DNA of 64,000 bases, taken from NCBI GenBank assembly GCA_964466115.1, contig CAYXMH010000015.1, positions 8,269-72,268 of the forward strand, in the 5' to 3' direction. Shown one piece after another: positions 26,479 to 34,266 of this stretch. The notes under the pieces are model-generated. The model was not told the origin of the DNA. It saw only the letters and a program-made list of their open reading frames with translations, and made no database searches. This stretch comes from Pseudolysobacter sp964466115 (lineage in GTDB: Bacteria; Pseudomonadota; Gammaproteobacteria; Xanthomonadales; Rhodanobacteraceae). The translations under genes and the position numbers were made by a program. How positions within the stretch are numbered: position 1 is the stretch's first letter; each line of letters begins with the position of its first letter.

Positions 26479-26819
26479 AAGAAATCAAAGCGTTTGTTCA
26501 TCGCGGTCGCATTGCCGACGTTGTCCATGCATTGGATGCGGCCGGTTTTCGGCATTTGACCGTCATTGATGTGAAAGGACTGTTGCGTGCACTGAGCAGC
26601 CAGGAAGAAAACTACTCGATTGAGCTTGGCGAGAAAGTGATTACCGAGGTAAAGCTCGAATTGGTATGTGCCGATGAAGATGTCGAGGCAGCGGTGCGAT
26701 TGATTCGCCTGCACGGACGCACCGGCCAGAAACTGGCCGGTTGGGTGTATGTCAGCGCATTGGAACAGGCTCTGCCGATCAATGGTTTGGAGTCACGATC
26801 AGGACAGGATCCGCACTAA
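26475..26819 (+). CDS. PII-like signal protein coupled to the RND pump
   Basis: This 114-residue protein has the PII/GlnB-like fold signature: an N-terminal strand-helix (MKEIKAFVHRGRIADVVHALDAAGF), VIDVKG before a short T-loop-like region, and VKLELVCADEDVEAAVRLIRLHGRTGQ, with a terminal VYVSALEQALPI. PII-like proteins found with RND or transport genes sense small ligands and tune transporters. The start overlaps the pump stop (ATGA), implying stoichiometric expression. The uridylylated Tyr region of GlnB is not conserved, so nitrogen control is unlikely. Confidence 0.8.
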   Translation: MKEIKAFVHRGRIADVVHALDAAGFRHLTVIDVKGLLRALSSQEENYSIELGEKVITEVKLELVCADEDVEAAVRLIRLHGRTGQKLAGWVYVSALEQALPINGLESRSGQDPH

Positions 26820-26875
26820 ACGTTGCGCTTCTGGCCTGTATCAAGATTTCCGCACTTCGTTTGATGGGGGGTTTT

Positions 26876-27325
26876 ATGAAAATCATTTGCACCATTTCGT
26901 CGATGCTTTTACTGCTCAGTGGCTGCGCCACCCTGGCGGATATCAAGGACATCATGAATCCCAAATTCTCCGGCGAAATGCTGCTGCAATTACCGTCCGA
27001 GTCTCTACGCTTGGTTCCTGATACTTGCGTTCCGGGCAGTCGCAACTACCTTGAGTACTTTCGGGGTTTCGATTTCACTGCTTCCAAAGAGCACTGGCGC
27101 ATTCGTGCTACGACGGACCAAGTACAAATCACCTCAGATATGAACAATGAAAAAAGAGTCGATGTGGTGAGGGCGGCAGACTGCACGACGTTCACCTTAA
27201 GCGCCGAAACCACCCGTTGGCGCGTCAACCATCACCCCGCTTATTCCGTGCGTCTGGATCTGAAATGCGCGGTTACCAATAAGATTCAACTCGAAGGTCA
27301 CATCGAAGCAAAACATTGTTATTAA
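26876..27325 (+). CDS. Putative lipoprotein of the efflux operon, unknown
   Basis: The 149-residue product from ATG 26876 has a good ribosome site (a G run) and a lipoprotein signal ending LLLLSGC. The mature part contains paired cysteines (DTCVPG, ADCTTF, LKCAVTN, KHCY) and beta-rich segments. I do not recognise a family. Its place between the PII-like gene and two CDF transporters suggests an envelope role linked to metal handling. The frame extended back to 26741 overlaps the PII-like gene and is rejected. Confidence 0.65.
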   Translation: MKIICTISSMLLLLSGCATLADIKDIMNPKFSGEMLLQLPSESLRLVPDTCVPGSRNYLEYFRGFDFTASKEHWRIRATTDQVQITSDMNNEKRVDVVRAADCTTFTLSAETTRWRVNHHPAYSVRLDLKCAVTNKIQLEGHIEAKHCY

Positions 27326-27352
27326 AATCAGAGTTAACTGCAGGAAAAGCCG

Positions 27353-27973
27353 ATGTCGAATTGTGACTGTCATTCCGAAACGCACCATGCAACGCGTCGA
27401 GTGTTGCAGATAGCCTTTGCCTTGAATGCGAGTATGTTCGTGATCGGCATCGTTTTCGGACTGATCGCGCATTCATCCGGTTTAATCGCCGATGCTTTGG
27501 ATATGTTGGCGGATGCAATGGCTTATGCGCTTGCACTGTATGCGCTAGCGGCCATGCCTTCCGTTAAAGCCCGGTTGGCGACGTTGAGCGGCTGGATCTT
27601 GATCGCCTTGGGTATTGGCGTTCTGTGCGATGTTCTCCGCCGCACCCTTTACGGCGAAGAACCGCAGGGCTCAACCATGATGGTGCTCGCACTGGTTTCG
27701 CTTTGCGTCAATGCTACGGTGTTGACGTTTCTTAGCAAGCATAAAGGTACAAACGTAAACGTCTGGGCGTCCTGGATATGCACCCGTGCCGATGTCGTCG
27801 CTAACTTGGGCGTGATTCTTGCGGGATTTTTGGTTTTTTTGACAACGTCGAAAATTCCCGACCTTATCATTGGCGCGGCAATTAGCCTTTATGTTCTGCG
27901 TGAGGCCATGGAAATTTTGCGCGGTGCGCGAAGAGCCATCATAAACTTGGAGCAACGATCTCATGAGCAGTGA
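27353..27973 (+). CDS. CDF-type cation transporter without cytosolic domain
   Basis: The 206-residue membrane protein has about six helices and a Cys/His N-terminus (MSNCDCHSETHH). It lacks the usual C-terminal cytosolic domain of CDF exporters. The TM2 site reads D50xxxD54 (ALDMLADAM). In TM5 the usual HxxxD is CxxxD (CTRAD). The altered ligands suggest a different metal preference from the CzcD-like transporter that follows. It overlaps that gene by 11 bp, so the two are co-translated. Confidence 0.8.
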   Translation: MSNCDCHSETHHATRRVLQIAFALNASMFVIGIVFGLIAHSSGLIADALDMLADAMAYALALYALAAMPSVKARLATLSGWILIALGIGVLCDVLRRTLYGEEPQGSTMMVLALVSLCVNATVLTFLSKHKGTNVNVWASWICTRADVVANLGVILAGFLVFLTTSKIPDLIIGAAISLYVLREAMEILRGARRAIINLEQRSHEQ

Positions 27974-28943
27974 CCACCATCACAAGCACGCTGTCGCTAA
28001 TACCGGACACGTCTACTCAGACCCACATGATTCCCACAGTCATGTACAGGGGCATTCGCACGCGCCGAAAGACTTCGGCCGTGCATTTATCATTGGTGCT
28101 GTGCTGAATACGGGTTTTGTCGCTGTCGAAGCCATCTATGGAATTCTTAGCCATTCGCTGGCACTGCTGGCTGACGCAGGACACAATTTGAGTGACGTGT
28201 TAAGCCTGTTACTTGCTTGGGGCGCGAGTATTCTGGTCAAGCGCCTTCCCTCCAAGAAATTCACTTATGGATTGCGCAGCACGTCGATTCTCGCGGCGCT
28301 GGTGAATGCGGTATTGTTGTTGGTAGTGATAGGAGGCCTTGCTTGGGAGGCTGTGTTACGGTTTCGCGAGCCGAGTGACGTAGAGGGTCTAACTGTTATT
28401 GTCGTTGCGGCGTTTGGGGTTGTAATTAATCTCAGTACCGCCTTTCTTTTCATGGCGGGTCGTAAAGGTGATTTGAATGTACGAGCGGCATTTATGCATA
28501 TGGCCGCTGATGCAGCCATCTCGCTTGGCGTCGTTATCGCAGGATTTGTAATCCTATATACGGGTTGGCAGTGGCTGGACCCGGCAGTGAGCCTGATTAT
28601 TTCAATTCTGGTGGTACTAGGAACTTGGGGATTATTGCGTGATTCGATCAATCTTGCTTTGCAAGCAGTGCCGAACGGAATTGAGACCGATAAAGTTCAC
28701 AGTTATTTATTGGCGCTTGATGGCGTCAGCGAAGTGCATGATCTACATATCTGGGGCATGAGTACGACGGAAACCGCGTTAACAGTTCATTTGGTGATGC
28801 CAGGTGGATATCCCGGTGACGCCTTCCGCAGCGTGGTGTGCGCGATGCTTTATGAACGATTTCAAATCTCCCATTCCACCCTTCAGATCGAGATTAATGA
28901 CTCGACCCAGCTCTGCAACTTAGCATCGCCAGAGGTGGTTTGA
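27963..28943 (+). CDS. CzcD/ZitB-type CDF zinc exporter
   Basis: The 326-residue protein has a His-rich N-terminus (DHHHKH, DSHSHVQGHSH), six helices with the Zn-site motifs HxxxD in TM2 (AGHNLSDVL) and TM5 (MHMAADAAI), and a C-terminal cytosolic domain (GVSEVHDLHIWGMSTTETALTVHL) that dimerises and binds metal. It exports Zn (possibly Cd/Co) from cytosol to periplasm, feeding the RND pump. Translation is coupled to the shorter CDF gene upstream. Confidence 0.9.
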   Translation: MSSDHHHKHAVANTGHVYSDPHDSHSHVQGHSHAPKDFGRAFIIGAVLNTGFVAVEAIYGILSHSLALLADAGHNLSDVLSLLLAWGASILVKRLPSKKFTYGLRSTSILAALVNAVLLLVVIGGLAWEAVLRFREPSDVEGLTVIVVAAFGVVINLSTAFLFMAGRKGDLNVRAAFMHMAADAAISLGVVIAGFVILYTGWQWLDPAVSLIISILVVLGTWGLLRDSINLALQAVPNGIETDKVHSYLLALDGVSEVHDLHIWGMSTTETALTVHLVMPGGYPGDAFRSVVCAMLYERFQISHSTLQIEINDSTQLCNLASPEVV

Positions 28944-28996
28944 TAGCAAGGAATCTTGTCGTTGTAGTTGACGCACTAAGGGTTTAATCTAACGCC

Positions 28997-29383
28997 ATGG
29001 GCTTATACGGAATATCACTGCGTTTGCTCCTGGCTTTGCTACTCGTAGTAAACGGGGCCGTCAGCGGCATGACTATGCCTATGACGGTAGCCCAATCTGC
29101 ATCTAGCCACGATCAATCCAGCCCCTCTTCACCTTGCCACCACATGAAAGCGGATCAAGCAAGCAAAGGTCATTCGTCGTCAGGCAACACCCCCCAGCCC
29201 GGAACGCCGGATTGCTGCAAACACGGTGGTTGCCAATGTGCTTGTACCGTACATCTTTCTTTTTTGTCTTTTTCTGCGATGGCTTTTAGCAGCATTCAAT
29301 ATGCGATAAAGCCCATCATCGGCCGCATTGAAAAAATACCGAACGAGCCTTCTGCGCCGCTTCTTCGTCCTCCGATCGTCTGA
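28997..29383 (+). CDS. copL: CopL-family small metal-binding protein
   Basis: The 128-residue exported protein has a hydrophobic signal (SLRLLLALLLVVNGAVSG), Met/His/Cys-rich mature part (MTMPMTV, CHHMK, DCCKHGGCQCACTVHLS) and the C-terminal LLRPPIV typical of the CopL family. In Xanthomonas CopL is needed for copper-responsive expression of copAB. Here it precedes a TolC-type gene and a multicopper oxidase, separated by a strongly structured 97-bp segment. It is a likely copper-sensing leader gene; the mechanism is inferred. Confidence 0.75.
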   Translation: MGLYGISLRLLLALLLVVNGAVSGMTMPMTVAQSASSHDQSSPSSPCHHMKADQASKGHSSSGNTPQPGTPDCCKHGGCQCACTVHLSFLSFSAMAFSSIQYAIKPIIGRIEKIPNEPSAPLLRPPIV

Positions 29384-29395
29384 TACCTCCCATGA

Positions 29396-29469
29396 CGGGT
29401 TTTTGACCCGAAATGCCATGCGACCCGTACGGGGTCGTTGACGCTGGACCTACGTCCAGGGGTCTTTTT
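29396..29469 (+). promoter_or_regulatory. Tandem hairpins between copL and the copper operon, candidate attenuator
   Basis: Three hairpins follow copL: CGGGT/ACCCG (29396-29410), CGACCC/GGGTCG (29421-29437) and CTGGAC/GTCCAG (29444-29459), then GGGTC and a run of five T (29465-29469). GACCC occurs twice and GGGTC twice, so alternative pairings compete. That is the arrangement expected of a transcription attenuator. Function inferred. Confidence 0.5.
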
Positions 29470-29480
29470 GGAGGTTTTCA

Positions 29481-31007
29481 ATGCAAACGAATTTTCGCCG
29501 CGCTGCGTTAGCGTTGACTGTTACTGCTGCATTAAGCGGTTGCGTCAGTGTCGGACCACGGCCGGGTTCTGCGGACATCAACGCACTACTGACGGATCGC
29601 GGCGCACCCGCTATTCCAGCTGCTGATTCCGCTACAGCGGCGGCCAACGATGCAGCAATTCGCGACTGGCTGACCCAGCCGATGACAGTGGACAGCGCCG
29701 TTCGGGTTGCGATGGTGCGCAGTCCAAAATTGCAGCAGGAATATGCCAGGCTAGGGTTAGCGCAAGCCGACATATTGGAGGCAGTGCAAATTGCCAACCC
29801 TCGTTTCTCAGTATCGCGCCTGCGTTCAGAAACCGGAACCGGTAGTCAGCTCTCAACCGGTTTGATGATGCCTTTGGTCGATTTGCTGGTGCTGCCAACG
29901 CGCACTCGTTTGGCGAAGGCGGCTTACGAGAGTGCTCGGCTAGAAATCGCGGCAGCTATTCTTAGCGTCAGTGCCGATGTGCAAGCCGCGTGGTACAGCT
30001 ATGTGGGTGCGCGGCAGGTTGCCGAACTGCGGGACACTGTAGCGCAGAGTGCTGATACATCGTCTGAGACCGCGCAACGTTTCTTTGATGCAGGCAATAT
30101 CAGCGAGCTGCAGCTCAAACAAGAACAAGCGGCTGCCAGTGAAGCACGCATCGACTCTGCGCGTGCGCAAGCAAACGCGCAACGAACCCACTTAGCGCTC
30201 AATACTCTTATCGGACTCAGCGGCGCCGATGCTGAGTGGGAAACGAGCGATCGGCTACTGCAGCCAGTGCCGGAAGAGGACGATCCGGCAATGCTCACCG
30301 AATTGGCGCGAGTCAGTAACTTGAGCTTGCTGGCGGCGCGACAGGAAGTCGCTGTATTCAATTCGGTACTTTCTACAACCCGGCATTGGCGTTGGCTTGG
30401 TGGGTCAGAAATTGGCTATTTACGCGAAACCGAAGTCGACAGTTCGCGGATCAAGGGCCCCTCGTTAGCGTTGGAGCTGCCGATCTTCAATCAAGGTCAA
30501 GCGCGTCTGGCCCGCATCCAAGCCCAGCTTGCTCAAGCGAAGGCACGTCTGGCCGCCGCCGAGTTGGGCACGGACAACGCGGTGCGCCTGGGTGCCCAGC
30601 AAGTGCGGGTATTGAGCCAGGTTGTGAGCACTCATCGCGATGCACTCATTCCACAACGTGAATCGGTGATGGCGCGCAGTCAGGAACAACAGAACTTCAT
30701 GCTGATCGGCGTCTTCGAATTGATCCAGGCCAAGGTCAAAGAGTTCGATGCCTATCAAAGCTATTTGGAAGCGGTACGCGACTACTGGTTAGCGCGAGTC
30801 GATTTGATGCGCGCCGTCGGGCAACGATTGCCCAGTGACACGGCCATCGGAAAACCAACCCCAAGTGTGAAAGAGATCGTGATGCCACCCGGTGAGATGC
30901 CCGGTATGGACATGCACAAAATGAAGATGGACGACGCGATGCCGATCCAGAAAAAACCCGAGACACCATCCACTGAACAGAATCATCACCATGGAGACGC
31001 GCCATGA
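29481..31007 (+). CDS. TolC-family outer-membrane lipoprotein of the copper operon
   Basis: The 508-residue protein has a lipoprotein signal (ALTVTAALSGC), duplicated TolC-type coiled-coil repeats (TMTVDSAVRVAMVRSPKLQQEYARLGLAQAD) and a Met/His-rich C-terminal tail (MPPGEMPGMDMHKMKMDD, NHHHGD) that could bind copper. No RND pump follows it; instead the next gene is a multicopper oxidase, overlapping by ATGA. It may act as an outer-membrane copper protein in the manner of CopB, or pair with the cus system. A strong GGAGG site precedes ATG 29481. Confidence 0.85.
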   Translation: MQTNFRRAALALTVTAALSGCVSVGPRPGSADINALLTDRGAPAIPAADSATAAANDAAIRDWLTQPMTVDSAVRVAMVRSPKLQQEYARLGLAQADILEAVQIANPRFSVSRLRSETGTGSQLSTGLMMPLVDLLVLPTRTRLAKAAYESARLEIAAAILSVSADVQAAWYSYVGARQVAELRDTVAQSADTSSETAQRFFDAGNISELQLKQEQAAASEARIDSARAQANAQRTHLALNTLIGLSGADAEWETSDRLLQPVPEEDDPAMLTELARVSNLSLLAARQEVAVFNSVLSTTRHWRWLGGSEIGYLRETEVDSSRIKGPSLALELPIFNQGQARLARIQAQLAQAKARLAAAELGTDNAVRLGAQQVRVLSQVVSTHRDALIPQRESVMARSQEQQNFMLIGVFELIQAKVKEFDAYQSYLEAVRDYWLARVDLMRAVGQRLPSDTAIGKPTPSVKEIVMPPGEMPGMDMHKMKMDDAMPIQKKPETPSTEQNHHHGDAP

Positions 31008-32338
31008 ACCTCACCCGTCGCACTATCTTGATTGGCGCCGGCACGGGCTTGGTCGCGACCGCTGCTGTCGCTTTGGCAAAAGCAGCACCGCAGGACGCAG
31101 GCGACCACGGCATGGCTGACATGCAAGGTCAGCTCGCCCGCTCACCTGTTGGCACAAACCGGTCCGGCAAAGTCCGCACGCTCAACGGTTGGACGTTGCC
31201 CTATCGGATGAACGATGGCGTCAAGGAATTCCACTTAGTGGCCGAAGAAATCGTGCATGAATTTGCACCGGGCTCGAAAGCGACTTGTTGGGGTTATAAC
31301 GGTTCGACGCCAGGACCGACGATTGAAGCGGTGGAAGGTGACCATGTGCGCATCTTTGTCACCAACCGATTGAAAGAACCCACCACCATCCACTGGCACG
31401 GCTTCATTCTGCCTTCCGGTATGGATGGTGTGGGCGGATTGTCCCAGCCGCATATCCAGCCCGGTGAAACCTATGTCTACGAGTTCACCTTGCGTCAACA
31501 CGGTACTCATATGTACCACCCGCATGCCGATGAAATGACGCAAATGGCGTACGGCATGATGGGGCTTTTTATCATCCATCCGAAAAGCGGTGAAGAAGTG
31601 GCGATCGATCGCGACTACGCGCTCCTTCTACACAACTGGGCACTGCATCCTGGCACTTGGCGGCCCGATCCATCCATTATGCAGGAATTTGACTTGTGGA
31701 CATTCAATAGCAAAGTGTTTCCGGCTATTGATCCCCTCGTCGCTCGCACCGGTGAGCGTGTACGTATCCGCATGGGCAACTTGTCGATGTGGAATCACCC
31801 GATCCATCTGCACGGCGTCGAATATCGTGTGACCGGTTCCGACGGCGGGCGTTGGCCGCAATCCCAATGGCGACGTGAGGTCACTGAGATCGTGGGTGTC
31901 GGTCAGACACGCGATATCGAGTTTATCGCCCCACCGGGCGATTGGGCGTTTCACTGCCATATGGCGCACCACACCATGAATGCCATGGGCCACGCGATTC
32001 CAAATCCTACCGGCGTCGATCAAAGCGGTGTCGAGAAAAAAATCCGCGAAATGCTGCCGGGCTATATGGCCATGGGCGAAAACGGCATGGCCGAGCATCA
32101 AGACCATACCGACAGCGGTCACATGCAAGGCCCGGTCAACACATTGCCGATGATGGCGGGGAAGGGCCCTTTCGGCAACATCGAAATGGGTGGCATGTTC
32201 ACCGTGCTTAAAGTGCGCGATGACCTAGCGACTAATGACTTTCGCGACCCCGGCTGGTACCGACATCCGCCCGGCACTGTGGCTCGTTGCGTCAGTACCG
32301 ACCCTTCCTTCGGCAATCCACCGCGCCGACTTGGCTAA
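31004..32338 (+). CDS. Tat-exported multicopper oxidase (CopA/CueO-like)
   Basis: The 444-residue protein has a twin-arginine signal (NLTRRTILIGAGTGL), so it folds before export. All copper ligand motifs are present: HWHG, HPH, NHPIHLHG and HCHMAHH. It would oxidise Cu(I) to less toxic Cu(II) in the periplasm. The C-terminal part after the last motif is Met/His-rich (GYMAMGENGMAEHQDHTDSGHMQG). It is shorter than classical CopA (about 600). It is coupled to the TolC-type gene upstream and the cytochrome gene downstream. Confidence 0.92.
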   Translation: MNLTRRTILIGAGTGLVATAAVALAKAAPQDAGDHGMADMQGQLARSPVGTNRSGKVRTLNGWTLPYRMNDGVKEFHLVAEEIVHEFAPGSKATCWGYNGSTPGPTIEAVEGDHVRIFVTNRLKEPTTIHWHGFILPSGMDGVGGLSQPHIQPGETYVYEFTLRQHGTHMYHPHADEMTQMAYGMMGLFIIHPKSGEEVAIDRDYALLLHNWALHPGTWRPDPSIMQEFDLWTFNSKVFPAIDPLVARTGERVRIRMGNLSMWNHPIHLHGVEYRVTGSDGGRWPQSQWRREVTEIVGVGQTRDIEFIAPPGDWAFHCHMAHHTMNAMGHAIPNPTGVDQSGVEKKIREMLPGYMAMGENGMAEHQDHTDSGHMQGPVNTLPMMAGKGPFGNIEMGGMFTVLKVRDDLATNDFRDPGWYRHPPGTVARCVSTDPSFGNPPRRLG

Positions 32339-32355
32339 TGTGGCAGGAGATGATT

Positions 32356-33771
32356 ATGAAACTTTTTAAATTGTCCCTTAGCATTGTTTTAGGGCTAGCT
32401 CTGTTCACGGCACTAGGTGCTACGGCTTTTGTTTATCTCGGGCTATTCCCACCCGGTGCCGATGAACCACATTCGGATCTGGTTTATACCCTGCTGCAGA
32501 CCACGCGCGAACGCGGCATCGCAAGCCGTATGCAAGGCATTACCGTACCTCCGCTCAATGATCCCCCGCTGATCCGCAAGGGGGCGGGCAACTACAATGC
32601 GATGTGCAGTGGTTGCCATTTGATGCCGGGTGCGAAAGACAGCGAGCTCAGCCGAGGATTATATCCTGCACCGCCTGCATTGGCCAAGATTGACAATCTC
32701 GACCCTGCGAAAGCGTTCTGGGTCATCAAGCACGGGATCAAAGCATCGGGTATGCCCGCCTGGGGCAAAAGCATGGACGACGACACCATTTGGGGCATGG
32801 TCGCATTCCTCAAGAAATTGCCGGCACTGAGTGCAGAACAATACAAAACGGAGGTCGCTTGCAGCGGTGGGCATTCACATGGGGGCAGCACCACCGTGGA
32901 GCATCATCACGACGAAGCGGAAAGCGCTGCGCACGAGCACGGCGCCGAACATCATCATGATGAAGGTGCAGACCATTCTCATGACGGTAACGCAGGCCCC
33001 GATTGTGGATCAGGGGCGATGGTCAAGCCCAACGAGCATGACCATGCCGCAGAAAGTACGTCTGGTCACGACGAGCACGAGGCTAGCGGGATGACGATGC
33101 CAACGGACGCTGTCGTGACCGACTCCCATAAGCATAAGGCAGAGGAGGCCGAACACGCTCATTCCAACGAGATGGGGAACCCAGCGAATAGCATGAATAT
33201 GCCGATGGACAATCCGCACCCTCAACCACAGCAGCCTGAGGGTAATGCAGAACCGTCGCACGCCAACAGCACCATACCGACTAAGGATCATAGCCAAATG
33301 CAAGGCATGGATCACTCGAAAATGACCGCAATGAACAGCGGCGCTACCGCAGCACCGAAGTCATTGCCAATTAAGAATGCCGCTGAGGCCGCCGTTCAAG
33401 CCTTTCAAGACGCACTGCAAGTCGGCAATCGCTCATTGGCACTGCAGTGGCTCGCAGCCGACGTGCACATTCAAGAGGGTGGCCATACCGAAACATCGCG
33501 AGAGGCTTATGCCGGTGAGCATCTTCAAAACGACATCGACTTCTTGAAGGCATCGCGCGTTTACCCACAAATCCGCACGTCCAATGTCCATGGCGATACC
33601 GCCACGGTTCGTTCTCAGACACGCATCGTGGGGAAATCGGGTGGCAAGCCGATCGATATTCTTAGCAATGAAATTGCGACGGTTCGGAAAACAGCGGAAG
33701 GGTGGCGCATCGTGCGCATTGAATGGTCTTCAGTCGATGCCGAAGACAAGCCTGCACGGCATCAGCACTGA
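32356..33771 (+). CDS. Cytochrome c fused to a His-rich linker and a SnoaL-like domain
   Basis: The 471-residue product (ATG 32356, CAGGAG upstream) has a membrane anchor, a class I cytochrome c domain with heme motif CSGCH and axial-ligand candidate in SGMPAWG, then about 180 residues very rich in His, Met, Asp and Glu (EHHHDE, HHHDEG, MQGMDHSKM). It ends with a SnoaL/DUF4440-like domain of about 120 residues (AAVQAFQDALQVGNRSLALQWLAAD to WRIVRIEW). The cytochrome could take electrons from the oxidase upstream while the His/Met region buffers copper. This architecture is unfamiliar to me. Confidence 0.8.
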   Translation: MKLFKLSLSIVLGLALFTALGATAFVYLGLFPPGADEPHSDLVYTLLQTTRERGIASRMQGITVPPLNDPPLIRKGAGNYNAMCSGCHLMPGAKDSELSRGLYPAPPALAKIDNLDPAKAFWVIKHGIKASGMPAWGKSMDDDTIWGMVAFLKKLPALSAEQYKTEVACSGGHSHGGSTTVEHHHDEAESAAHEHGAEHHHDEGADHSHDGNAGPDCGSGAMVKPNEHDHAAESTSGHDEHEASGMTMPTDAVVTDSHKHKAEEAEHAHSNEMGNPANSMNMPMDNPHPQPQQPEGNAEPSHANSTIPTKDHSQMQGMDHSKMTAMNSGATAAPKSLPIKNAAEAAVQAFQDALQVGNRSLALQWLAADVHIQEGGHTETSREAYAGEHLQNDIDFLKASRVYPQIRTSNVHGDTATVRSQTRIVGKSGGKPIDILSNEIATVRKTAEGWRIVRIEWSSVDAEDKPARHQH

Positions 33772-33784
33772 TACATACGGCGAC

Positions 33785-33814
33785 ACGGGCACGCCTTAGT
33801 CTGCCCGTATTTTT
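33785..33814 (+). terminator. Rho-independent terminator or attenuator before the Csp gene
   Basis: A perfect 7-bp stem (ACGGGCA 33785-33791 with TGCCCGT 33802-33808) is followed by ATTTTT. It lies between the cytochrome fusion gene and the Csp gene, so it would end or lower read-through from the oxidase operon. Confidence 0.7.
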
Positions 33815-33827
33815 GAGGAGAAAAACC

Positions 33828-34154
33828 ATGAGCCATCATTTAAATTCAACTGCCAAGGCCTGCATCGCGGCTTGCAATGACTGTGCAACCGAATGCGGCA
33901 ACTGCTTTACCCATATGGTGGGTAAGGAAAGCGCCAGTGACTGCCCGGCCTGCTGCATTGAATGTGCGGCCATCTGTCGATTGAGCGCCGATGCCATCGC
34001 ACGAAACAGTCCCTTCGCCAAGCAAATCTGTCAGTTGTGTGCGGACATTTGCGATTGGTGCGCCAAGGAATGCGAAGCGAACGGCATGGAACATTGTAAG
34101 CAATGCGCACAGGTGTGTCGGCGTTGTGCCGAAGCCTGTCGCAAGATGGCTTAA
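33828..34154 (+). CDS. Four-helix-bundle copper storage protein (Csp3-like)
   Basis: The 108-residue cytosolic protein has 20 cysteines in CxxxC and CxxC patterns along four helices (ACIAACNDCATECGNC, CPACCIECAAIC, CQLCADICDWCAKEC, CKQCAQVCRRCAEAC), the hallmark of Csp/DUF326 proteins that store many Cu(I) ions inside the bundle. No signal peptide is present, which fits Csp3. ATG 33828 follows a GAGGAG site. It complements the efflux and oxidation genes by buffering cytosolic copper. Confidence 0.9.
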   Translation: MSHHLNSTAKACIAACNDCATECGNCFTHMVGKESASDCPACCIECAAICRLSADAIARNSPFAKQICQLCADICDWCAKECEANGMEHCKQCAQVCRRCAEACRKMA

Positions 34155-34266
34155 CGCTAAGCACCAATCGAACCTACAGGATAGGCGTGCAAGAAAGTTT
34201 TTTAATGTCGCGCGGGGAAATGGTATGCATTTACCATCCCCGCAGAGGTTATCTAGGAGAGTCCCC

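Noticed and set aside
26741..26875. N-terminal extension of the lipoprotein gene
   Set aside because: It overlaps the PII-like gene and would bury the lipoprotein signal, which starts at 26876 with its own ribosome site.
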